Assembly: GCA_025765595.1 (NCBI GenBank) | Contig: JAIVFH010000491.1 | Span: 1 to 17,516, forward strand | DNA: 17,516 bases | Direction of reading: 5' to 3' | Origin: Obelidium mucronatum | Lineage: Eukaryota > Chytridiomycota > Chytridiomycetes > Chytridiales > Chytriomycetaceae | Shown: positions 1 through 6,889 of the stretch, piece by piece | Layout of the letters: each line of letters starts with the position of its first letter | Position numbering within the stretch: the first letter of the stretch is position 1 | Position numbers and translations under genes: made by a program | Notes under the pieces: model-generated | Databases searched by the model: none | Told to the model about the DNA's origin: nothing | The model's input: the letters and a program-made list of their open reading frames with translations, nothing else

Positions 1-2
1 AT

Positions 3-639
3 GATGCTGCACAGCTTATTCTCAACAACGCCAAGGGTCTCGCATCGCTCACAAGCGGCGCGTTGGACGCAACTGTCTGTTTAAAGGACGCCTTAAACAC
101 AACAACCATTGATAAGTCTTCTATCATCAAACGCTTGTGCTCACAAGTCAACTATCCTTCCATTAATCACCCCTTGCCTTGGACCCCTGGCTGAGTTTTC
201 CATTTTTGAAGGAAAATGCTACATTGCGCTATTGAATCAAGCTGGTTCTAACCCTGCTTTACGTATTGCGGCTGCTTTGGAATCTGTCGGTGCGTGTGGA
301 GAGGGATGTCTGGCCAACATCACGAGCGTTGACACTGCAACACTGACGCAGATTTGCCAAAAGGATGCGTTTGCCGGAGTCAAGAGTTGTTTGGAGACTT
401 CGTGTTTGGCTTATGATAACGCCACTGAGACTTCTTACACTGCGTTTCAAGTTGCTCTTGGCGGTTCATTTGCCAGTCAGTGCAAGGCGCTTTTGGCACC
501 TACTGCCGTGTATGGATATGATGCTTCTTATGGAGTAGCAACGGGAAAGATTCCGGCGCAAACTGGATTGTATTCTGGAGCGTCTGCAACTTTGATGGCA
601 GCAAGTGTGGTCCTTGCTGCTGCATTCCTTGCATTGTAG
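3..639 (+). CDS. Cys-containing, probably GPI-anchored surface protein (5' partial)
   Basis: Only the 3' part is present. Reading frame 3 is open from base 3 and is best joined to the frame ending at TAG 637-639 by a 49-nt intron, 147-195 (GTCAAC...CTGAG), which restores the frame exactly. The visible protein has regularly spaced cysteines (CGEGC, SCLETSC) and two N-glycosylation sequons (NITS, NATE). It ends in a small-residue stretch followed by a hydrophobic tail (LMAASVVLAAAFLAL) with no charged residue after it, the classic layout of a GPI-attachment signal. A role at the cell surface or wall is inferred from this. I recognise no named family. The intron is the shortest in the window and its donor is weak, so a frameshifted or differently spliced model remains possible. 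A poly(A) signal AATAAA follows at 671-676. Confidence 0.6.
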
Positions 640-818
640 AACATTATTATATAGAATCGTTATAGTTTAGAATAAATATGGGTTCATTCCTCATCATTTC
701 ATTACACCAAAATTCAGGTGTCCAGCAAGCCGTTCGTTGGAAATGGAAAGATAAATAACACTTTGTTAATTTTAAAGATATTTATTATAGTTTATTTTAT
801 GAACCAGTTTCCACAACA
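640..818. other. Intergenic: 3' UTR of the surface-protein gene and tRNA 5' flank
   Basis: AT-rich spacer. AATAAA at 671-676 is the likely poly(A) signal of the upstream gene. No further coding potential is seen before the tRNA. Confidence 0.5.
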
Positions 819-890
819 GCAGTAGTTGTATAGTGGTTATTATGCCTGCCTTCCAAGCATGCGACCCGGGTTCGAATCCCGGCTACTGCA
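819..890 (+). tRNA. tRNA-Gly (anticodon TCC)
   Basis: The acceptor arm GCAGTAG/CTACTGC pairs perfectly over 7 bp and is followed by discriminator A at 890, as usual for eukaryotic glycine tRNAs. The T arm carries an exact B box (GGTTCGAATCC) and the D arm an A-box-like TAGTTGTATAGTGG. The anticodon loop CTTCCAA gives anticodon TCC, reading GGA/GGG glycine codons. There is no intron. The anticodon stem CCTGC/GCATG has one C-T mismatch in its second pair, so slightly reduced function cannot be excluded. A TTTTTT run at 891-896 is a good RNA polymerase III terminator. The gene sits just upstream of the peptide-gene array. Confidence 0.9.
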
Positions 891-896
891 TTTTTT
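891..896 (+). terminator. Pol III terminator of tRNA-Gly
   Basis: Six consecutive T directly after the discriminator base of the tRNA. Confidence 0.75.
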
Positions 897-967
897 CGAT
901 CTGGTCACAACGATTAAAATTTTTTTGGCCAAGTTCTCTTTGATGTCCTTCACATGTCCTTGAACGC

Positions 968-997
968 GGAGAGAGAGAGAGAGTGTGTGTGTGTGTG
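968..997. repeat. (GA)n(GT)n microsatellite
   Basis: An alternating GA run passes directly into an alternating GT run, just upstream of the first peptide-gene promoter. Confidence 0.9.
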
Positions 998-1088
998 GGT
1001 TTTCGCATTGTATTTTCAAAATTCCAAAAATACAAAAGAGGAAGTGTGGCGTATGTAACAGGTAAAACTCCGAAAAAAAAAAAAACCC

Positions 1089-1116
1089 GGGGGGGGGGGG
1101 GGGGGGGGGGGGGGGG
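1089..1116. repeat. 28-base poly(G) tract
   Basis: An uninterrupted run of 28 G inside the promoter of peptide gene 1. Its exact length may be affected by sequencing. Confidence 0.85.
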
Positions 1117-1220
1117 CGTGGCGTTTGTAAAATTCCAAAAAAAGAAAACGGGCGGCGTGGCGTTTGCAAAATTCTAAAAAAAGAAATCGAGGGCAACTGA
1201 AAAATTGAGGCAACCGTGAC

Positions 1221-1229
1221 TATAAAAAG
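1221..1229 (+). promoter_or_regulatory. TATA box of peptide gene 1
   Basis: TATAAAAAG lies 57 nt before the ATG and is preceded by GTGAC. The same element recurs at 2332-2340 and 3301-3309 at a similar distance from the ATG of each paralogue. Confidence 0.75.
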
Positions 1230-1277
1230 GGAACAGCTATCGTTCAGCCTTTGAAGTTACAACAAACCCAAAAGAAG

Positions 1278-1403
1278 ATGAAGCTTGTTTTTGCAATTGC
1301 CGTCCTTGTTGCCTCTGTCCTTGCCGGCGGCGGCGGCGGCAACGGCGGCGGACAGAAGCCTCCTGTTCCCAGCCCGCTAGTCCCGACTAGCGGCCCTTAC
1401 TAA
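1278..1403 (+). CDS. Tiny secreted Gly/Pro-rich peptide precursor 1 (41 aa)
   Basis: ATG 1278 to TAA 1401-1403, in context AAGAAGATGAA shared by all three copies. Residues 1-16 (MKLVFAIAVLVASVLA) form a textbook short signal peptide: Lys near the start, a hydrophobic core, and V-L-A before the likely cleavage site. The predicted mature part is about 25 aa: five Gly, Asn, three Gly, then a Gln-Lys-Pro-Pro start to a proline-rich end (PVPSPLVPTSGPY). It has no cysteine. The last residues are encoded by a 9-bp inverted repeat (1374-1393). Signal peptide and flanks are homologous to the genes at 2397 and 3370, but the mature part differs. I recognise no known family; a secreted structural or signalling peptide is possible but unproven. 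Confidence 0.75.
   Translation: MKLVFAIAVLVASVLAGGGGGNGGGQKPPVPSPLVPTSGPY
1374..1393. repeat. Perfect 9-bp inverted repeat in the end of peptide gene 1
   Basis: Arms CCGCTAGTC and GACTAGCGG separated by CC. It lies inside the coding sequence and could form a stable hairpin in the mRNA. Confidence 0.85.
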
Positions 1404-1537
1404 GAGGCGTCAAAAGAACAATGCACTCGATTGCAAACTTGTTATTCTTGAGTTTTTCTCTTTGAGTTTTTGCCTTAAGATTAATAAGCCACAAATAATC
1501 AGCGAATAAAGCATATAATAATAATAATAACTAATTG
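1404..1537 (+). repeat. Conserved 3' UTR, copy 1, with poly(A) signal
   Basis: Contains CACTCGATTG, CTTGTTATTCTT, GAGTTTTTCTCTTTGAGTTTTT-like and AGATTAATAAGCC blocks that recur after the stop codons of the other two peptide genes. AATAAA is at 1505-1510, followed by an (ATA)n run at about 1515-1530. Nothing here is coding. Confidence 0.75.
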
Positions 1538-2004
1538 TCACCAGACGAAAGCGTGGTTTCGCTGCCGCCACGTCATCGCACCCACCGTAGACAGCAGCGA
1601 CAGAAGCACGAGGGCCCTTTTTTGGCTGGGCCTTCGTTTCGCGGATGACATCAAGAAGCGGTTTCCTGTGACTAAACCAAAAGGGTTAACAAAAGTTCTT
1701 GTTGTGGCTGCTTTGCCCTGTGCTGGTCCGTCGTCGCCCAGTGTTTGCCCCTCTGACTCTGTTTCACAAGTATCGCAAGCATCCAGTTCCAGCAGCATGT
1801 TGCAATCTGGTCAACGTACGGTTCGTCCTGGGTCGCCTCTTGCGAACAACGTGGTCATATGTCTACCCTGTATACTATACATGTAGTATACAGTATACAT
1901 GTATAATTTGTATACTAAAACTCACTATACATGTATACTGGAAAACCCTATTTTTAACAGTACTTGTACAGTGGCGGCCCCGACCGGTGTTCAAATCCCA
2001 TTTA
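1538..2004. other. Unassigned spacer between peptide genes 1 and 2
   Basis: This stretch has no match in the other inter-gene spacer. Short open frames on both strands overlap one another, lack any recognisable domain and are not convincing genes. A cluster of GTATAC/ATACATGTAT palindromes lies at 1868-1942. I see no RNA gene; the GTTCAAATCC at about 1989-1998 resembles a B box but has no tRNA fold around it. Confidence 0.5.
1870..1891. repeat. Inverted repeat, arms GTATACTA/TAGTATAC
   Basis: 8-bp perfect arms around a 6-nt centre (TACATG). It is followed by a second GTATACATGTAT and, at 1926-1937, a perfect palindrome TATACATGTATA. Confidence 0.8.
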
Positions 2005-2340
2005 ATGGAAGTGCGGCATGGCGTAAGAATTTGGCAATTCCAAGCAGCATGGGTTTCCTTTTTAATATTCCAGGTAAAATTCTAAAACAAGGAAACGGCG
2101 TGCCGAGGTAAAATTCTAAAAAAAGAAAACGCTCGGCGTTGCGGCTGTAACATTCCAAAAAAAGAAACCGAGGCAAGACTGAAAAAATTGAGGCGACCGC
2201 GACAACTCCAAAAAAAAAAGGAAACGGCTTCAAATTCCAAGTTCTAAAAAAAGAAAACGCTCGGCGTTGCGGTTGTAAAATTCCAAAAAAAGAAACCGAG
2301 GCAACACTGAAAAAATTGAGGCGACCGCGACTATAAAAAG
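2005..2340 (+). promoter_or_regulatory. Promoter region of peptide gene 2, with a duplicated module
   Basis: Two tandem modules of about 97-100 bp, 2113-2209 and 2241-2340, share in order TTCTAAAAAAAGAAAACG, the inverted repeat AACGC-TCG-GCGTT (2128-2140 and 2256-2268), TTCCAAAAAAAGAAACCGAGG and GAAAAAATTGAGGCGACCG. The distal module ends in CGACAACTCC where the proximal one ends in CGACTATAAAAAG. The same duplicated arrangement recurs upstream of peptide gene 3. Confidence 0.7.
2332..2340 (+). promoter_or_regulatory. TATA box of peptide gene 2
   Basis: TATAAAAAG 65 nt before the ATG, in the same context (CGACTATAAAAAG) as copy 3. Confidence 0.75.
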
Positions 2341-2396
2341 AGGAGGTTCTCATCCTTCCCTTGAAATCATAAAAAAAAAAGAATCCAAAAAAGAAG

Positions 2397-2498
2397 ATGA
2401 ACAAGTTTATCATTGCCATGGCCGTCCTTGTTGCCTCTGTCCTTGCTGGCACCGGAATGCCTCCACCAATCAACATGAAACCGTCACCCAAGCCATAA
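2397..2498 (+). CDS. Tiny secreted Pro-rich peptide precursor 2 (33 aa)
   Basis: ATG 2397 to TAA 2496-2498. Residues 1-17 (MNKFIIAMAVLVASVLA) form a signal peptide that shares AVLVASVLA with peptide 1. The predicted mature peptide is GTGMPPPINMKPSPKP, 16 aa, basic and proline-rich, without cysteine. The protein is identical to the one encoded at 3370-3471. The two coding sequences differ at two bases, both silent (GCC/GCT Ala, ATC/ATT Ile), while their flanks differ by many substitutions and indels. That pattern supports real coding function. TATA box, leader and 3' UTR are shared. No known family is recognised. The gene is short enough to be missed by automatic annotation. Confidence 0.78.
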   Translation: MNKFIIAMAVLVASVLAGTGMPPPINMKPSPKP

Positions 2499-2630
2499 AC
2501 GGCAAAAAACAAAATATTGTATACACTCGATTGCCAAGCTTGTTATTCTTTAGTTTTTCTCTTTGGAGTTTTTTTTCCTTGAGATTAATAAGCCTTTGAT
2601 AATCAGTGAAATAAAAGTGAATAATAACAA
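2499..2630 (+). repeat. Conserved 3' UTR, copy 2, with poly(A) signal
   Basis: Contains TATACACTCGATTG, AAGCTTGTTATTCTTTAG, TTTTTCTCTTTGGAG and GAGATTAATAAGCC, as in copies 1 and 3. AATAAA is at 2610-2615. Confidence 0.75.
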
Positions 2631-2984
2631 AAATAAGTGATTAATTGATCGATTAATAAACAAAAAGAAAGAAAGAAAAAAAATGACGTGGGCTCGAATC
2701 GAAACCGCAGTCTGGTTGATGCAGAGTTCCTAAATCCATAACAGCCGCAATGTACTTTTACAAAGTGGCAGCAATACAAGCATTACTTTGATTTGGGGTA
2801 TCTTTATTGGAAATTAGGAGACTAATAGGGGATAAAGTGGAGGCGGCAGTTTGGCAACGCGATGCTGTCGCCGGGGGAAGGGAATTGACTGGCGAGAATT
2901 GGATAAATGGCAACAAGCATTACGAAAAATGTGTTTTAACTGGCAATTTTTTTATGACGTCTTGAACGGGGAGAGAGGCGGGCG
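2631..2984. other. Unassigned spacer between peptide genes 2 and 3
   Basis: AT-rich at the start, with ATTAAT arms around TGATCG near 2641-2658. The 10-mer CAAGCATTAC occurs at 2777-2786 and 2914-2923. Open frames around 2830-2990 have no recognisable domain. I see no gene. Confidence 0.45.
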
Positions 2985-3309
2985 GTTTCGCGTTGTATTT
3001 TTGAAATTCCTAAAATCGAAAAGAGGCGTGGCGTATGAAACATTCCAGATAAAACTCCAAAAAAAAGGATACGGCAAACCGAGGTAAAATTCTAAAAAAA
3101 GAAAACGCTCGGCGTTGTGGCTTTAAATTTCCAAAAAAAGAAACCGCAACACTGAAAAATTGAGGCGACCGCGACAACTCCAAAAAAAAAGGAGACGGCT
3201 TAAAATTCTAGGTTCTAAAAAAAGAAAACGCTCGGCGTTGTGGCTGCAAACTTCCAAAAAAAGAAACCGAGGCAACACTGAAAATTGAGGGAACCGCGAC
3301 TATAAAAAG
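2985..3309 (+). promoter_or_regulatory. Promoter region of peptide gene 3, with a duplicated module
   Basis: An upstream block (about 2989-3060) matches copy 1. Two modules then follow, 3089-3181 and 3212-3309, each with TTCTAAAAAAAGAAAACG, the AACGC-TCG-GCGTT inverted repeat (3104-3116 and 3227-3239) and TTCCAAAAAAAGAAACCG. As in copy 2, only the proximal module ends in a TATA box; the distal one ends in CGACAACTCC. Confidence 0.7.
3301..3309 (+). promoter_or_regulatory. TATA box of peptide gene 3
   Basis: TATAAAAAG 69 nt before the ATG. Confidence 0.75.
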
Positions 3310-3369
3310 GGGAGGTAATCATCCTTCCCTTCAAATCATAAAAAAAAAAAAAAAGAATCCAACAAGAAG

Positions 3370-3471
3370 ATGAACAAGTTTATCATTGCCATGGCCGTCC
3401 TTGTTGCTTCTGTCCTTGCTGGCACCGGAATGCCTCCACCAATTAACATGAAACCGTCACCCAAGCCATAA
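3370..3471 (+). CDS. Tiny secreted Pro-rich peptide precursor 3 (33 aa)
   Basis: ATG 3370 to TAA 3469-3471. The protein is identical to that of the gene at 2397-2498: a 17-residue signal peptide, then a 16-residue mature peptide with a PPP motif and a KPSPKP end. Only two silent base changes separate the copies. Leader, TATA box and 3' UTR are also shared. This is the last member of the tandem array; its poly(A) signal (3580-3585) is only 65 nt from the start codon of the next gene on the same strand. Function unknown. Confidence 0.78.
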   Translation: MNKFIIAMAVLVASVLAGTGMPPPINMKPSPKP

Positions 3472-3590
3472 TCGGCAACAAAAAAAATAGTATACACTCG
3501 ATTGACAAGCTTGTTATTCTTTAGTTTTTCTCTTTGGAGTTTTTTTTCCTAGAGATTAATAAGCCACAAATAGTCAGTGAATAAAACAAC
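3472..3590 (+). repeat. Conserved 3' UTR, copy 3, with poly(A) signal
   Basis: TATACACTCGATTG, AAGCTTGTTATTCTTTAG and AGATTAATAAGCC blocks as in copy 2. AATAAA is at 3580-3585. The end (CAATTGTCAC) matches the sequence after copy 1, where it reads TAATTGTCAC. Confidence 0.75.
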
Positions 3591-3650
3591 AATTGTCACG
3601 AAAAGACAAAAGAAAAAAGAAGAAAAAAGAAATAAAAAAAAAGAAGGAAA

Positions 3651-6600
3651 ATGCTGACGCCGCCGCAGCTCCCCGCGCAGCCGCCGACGCAGGAGACGCT
3701 CGACGCGATCGTCGCGGCGCTGCCGCCGCCGCGCGTCGTTGCGGCGTCGACGCGGCCGCTGCTTGTTTTCGTCGACGGCGGCGGCGGCGGCGCGTCGGCG
3801 CTCGCGAAGCGCGTCGCGCAAGCCGCAAACTGCGAGCTGCTGTCGCCGGACGCCGTCATTGCCGCCACGATTTTCAGCAGCATTTCGGATGAGTCACCAA
3901 AGGAATCAACGGAATCAACGGACGACGATCAACGCGTCGCGGACGAAAACTCAAACAACAACAACAACAACAACAACACTAAAGTCACGGTAAACAGCTT
4001 CGAGAAGGGCGTCTTCGAGGCCCTGCTGGCCGGCAAGCACATTGAATCTGACAAGTTTCTCGACGGATACAAGGCCATGGCCGCCTCAAACGACGCCCAA
4101 CACAAGGGAATCGTGATTGACGGCCTGCCCTTCACGTCGCCCTGTGACGATAATGAAATTGTGGCTGCTGCCGAAGATGATCTTGTTGCTTCTTCTACTC
4201 CAACTTACAAATACAAGGACTTGGAAACTTTGGCCGCAATCTTGGACAAGAAACCTCACAACTTTCGTCTTGTTTTGGTGCACTTGACTATGGGTGAACA
4301 CGATCTGAAAGCGAGAAGGCAAAAACAATGGGTTGATCCAGTCACTGGTCTCTTGTATCCTGGTGGTCAAGTGGATTATTCTAAACGAAGAAGAGGTCAA
4401 GGTTGGGTTGATGGGACCTTGGATGAGGAAAATGAAGCTGCGCTTGTGGAAGAAGACAGAACTTGGGACTTTGATGTTCACGATGATGCACCCAAAAAGA
4501 AGTTTGGATCTGATGATGATGACGGTGGTGGTGATGGTGATGATGAAGAAGATGGTGGTGGTGAGGAAGAGGAACTTGAAGATGATGACCTTGAAGATGG
4601 AGATGATGATGAAGAGGGCGGTGGTTCTGGCAGGAAAAAGAAAAAGTCGAAAGCGGCTGTCATTGTAGCTCGCTTCAACTTGTCCAACAAGAATACTTGG
4701 CAAATTTTACCAAAAGAGATTTTGGATAGGTATGTAATCATCGCCGAAGGCGTGATGTTTCTTTTTTTGTCTTCTTCATCGCCAAAGGCGCATCTTTTTT
4801 TTTATATTTCTACGGCCGAAGGCGAAATCCTACTTTTTTTATATTCGTTACACGAAAATAGAAAAACAAACTAAAAAAAAATCCCTATACTCCAGACTCT
4901 TGAAACGCCCCGAAGACCTCCCAGAATGCCTAACCCACGAACTCGAAAAATACAAGGAAAAATCCATCGAAATCACCAAACTCACCACAAACTACTTTGA
5001 CCCCTTACACACAATCAAACTAGACGCCTCTCAACACCCCGACATCCTCTTCAAAAGCGCCATCAACAGATTAACCTCTCTCGGCTTCAACCTCCTTGAA
5101 ACCCCACCAATGTCCAAAAAACTCGACATTAGCCCGGGAACGTTCACGGGAATGACGCAAAGCGATATTTACACGTACTTGAACGCGTTGGAACTCGAAG
5201 CAGGGGAACCGCCCCGTGAGGAAAGCAGTTGGGGCCGGTTCTGCCCCGTTCAATTCTATGAACATCAACGCCTCGTGCACAATGGATTTGAAAACCCTGT
5301 CAGCTATCGAGGCTTCTTTTTCTTCCTGAGTGACGCGGAATGCCTTGGTAAATTCGTGGCGAACCCCGACAAATACTTGGAAACCGCGCCGAGTCTGCAA
5401 GGCGTCAAAATGTGTGTTCTGGGCGGGCCTTTCACAGGGAAAACGGCGCAATCGAAAATGATTGCCAAAATTTATAATCTCAAGTTCATTAGTGTGGATG
5501 ATATTTTGGAGGCGTGGGATCAAGATCCGAACCAGGCGGAATTGAAAAAGAGGGTTCCCATGTATGCGGATATTGTAAAGAGGTGTAAAAAAGGGCAGAG
5601 TGTTGCGCCTGAGACTATGATTGAGTTGATCAAGATGGCTTTGAATGGGGAAGTCAAGACTTCCAAACCAAACACGCCTGTTGCTGCTGCTGCTGCAGTT
5701 GACGGTGGTGGTGGTGGCGGTGGTGGTGGGAAACACGGAGGGTATGTACCCCCGAAATCCGGTTGGATTATAGATGGGTTCCCACGTACACTTGATGAAG
5801 CACGAGCATTGCTTCAGGCGGATTTGATTCCAGAGTATGTCGTGTTGCTCAAGAATGGTGAGAATTAATATCAATCAACCAAGAATGCATACTAATCCAC
5901 GTAATACCATCACCCACCTATACACACAAAAAAAAGACATTAACGAGGAACGTGTAAGAATGAGACTGAAAATCCATACCTCCGACTCAAAATCTGGAAA
6001 ACCGTGGGACGAGAAATCAAACGCATTTCGCTCAACTCCAATCAGCCTGCAGACCCAGTACTTGTCAAACCCGAAACTCGGATCAACAGCCAAACTTGAT
6101 TCGCATGCGAGACTAAGCTCAGACGCGAGATTAGGCTCGCCATCAACAGTATCAAATACTGCGGCAGGGCGGTTGACATCTCCACTTGCCACTGCGCCGG
6201 GAGGAAAAGGAACAACAAGCTCTGCGTCTCATAGTAGTAGCAGTCCAACCAAAAGCCTAAAATCAAGCCCAATAAAGCCCACTCCTCCAACCACAAGAGG
6301 TGCCGCGGCGACCACCGTGAAATCCAGCCACGGCGCCAGATCCTACTCCCGCGCATCACAACGCAAAAGCACAAACCAACGCCCCACAGGCGGCGGCAGC
6401 GGCGCCACCAATTCCGCCAGCAACCAAAAACCCATGCACATCACCTACTACATGCCATCCCTGCCCATCACAACATACCCATATTTCGACAACCTCTTCA
6501 ACGGGTTCCGCGAAGAACTCCCCGAAATCATCAAACTCCTAGAACTCAAGACGAAAATCGTTGAAACAGGGGCAGAACAGGCTATCCCGACAATCTTGGC

Positions 6601-6836
6601 CATTATCCAAACGGCGATTGATCCTTTCCTGCCGAAAGCGTATGAGATTAGTGAGAAGCAGTTGCAAGAGAATCCAGCGCCGTTTGAGCAAGGAAGTACA
6701 AAAGATTTTTGTCCTTTTGCGTTGAGGCAGGTGAATATTTTACAAAAGGGGAATCCGCAAATCGCAGTTAGATATATGGTAAGACTTTTTTTTTTCTAAC
6801 TAAAAAAACACATCTGGCTTGATTGCTTATTGGAAT

Positions 6837-6889
<53 letters not shown>

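Larger units (their letters stand above)
1001..1229 (+). promoter_or_regulatory. Promoter region of peptide gene 1
   Basis: This is the first of three related promoter regions. The block around 1001-1070 matches the block around 2989-3060 of the third copy (TTCGC-TTGTATTTT..., GGCGTATG, AAAACTCC). A proximal part, 1131-1229, carries TTCCAAAAAAAGAAA and TTCTAAAAAAAGAAA motifs, then GAAAAATTGAGGCAACCG and the TATA box. It is interrupted by a 28-G homopolymer. No gene is seen between the tRNA and the ATG at 1278. Confidence 0.65.

Noticed and set aside
840..1213. Pro-rich and Gly-rich frames across the G28 tract
   Set aside because: Created by the homopolymer and microsatellite; they overlap the tRNA and promoter.
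1538..1886. Overlapping open frames on both strands in the spacer after peptide gene 1
   Set aside because: No recognisable domain, no good splice structure, and the frames overlap in opposite directions; composition fits non-coding spacer.
1972..2010. B-box-like GTTCAAATCC suggesting a second tRNA
   Set aside because: No acceptor or anticodon stem can be built around it.
1991..2512. Minus-strand 173-codon frame across the peptide-2 promoter and gene
   Set aside because: Antisense of A-rich promoter repeats, Phe-rich, no domain; the plus-strand peptide gene explains the conservation.
2683..2710. GGGCTCGAATCGAAACC as a tRNA T-arm remnant
   Set aside because: The sequence lacks the T-stem pairing and the rest of a tRNA.
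2830..2990. Open frame reading GDKVEAAVWQRDAVAGG... and GENWINGNKHYE as a possible gene relic
   Set aside because: Short, flanked by stops, no start or splice signals, no family recognised.
3549..3892. Long Arg/Ala-rich frames on both strands opposite the AK9 start
   Set aside because: Shadows of the GC-rich first exon; low-complexity translations only.
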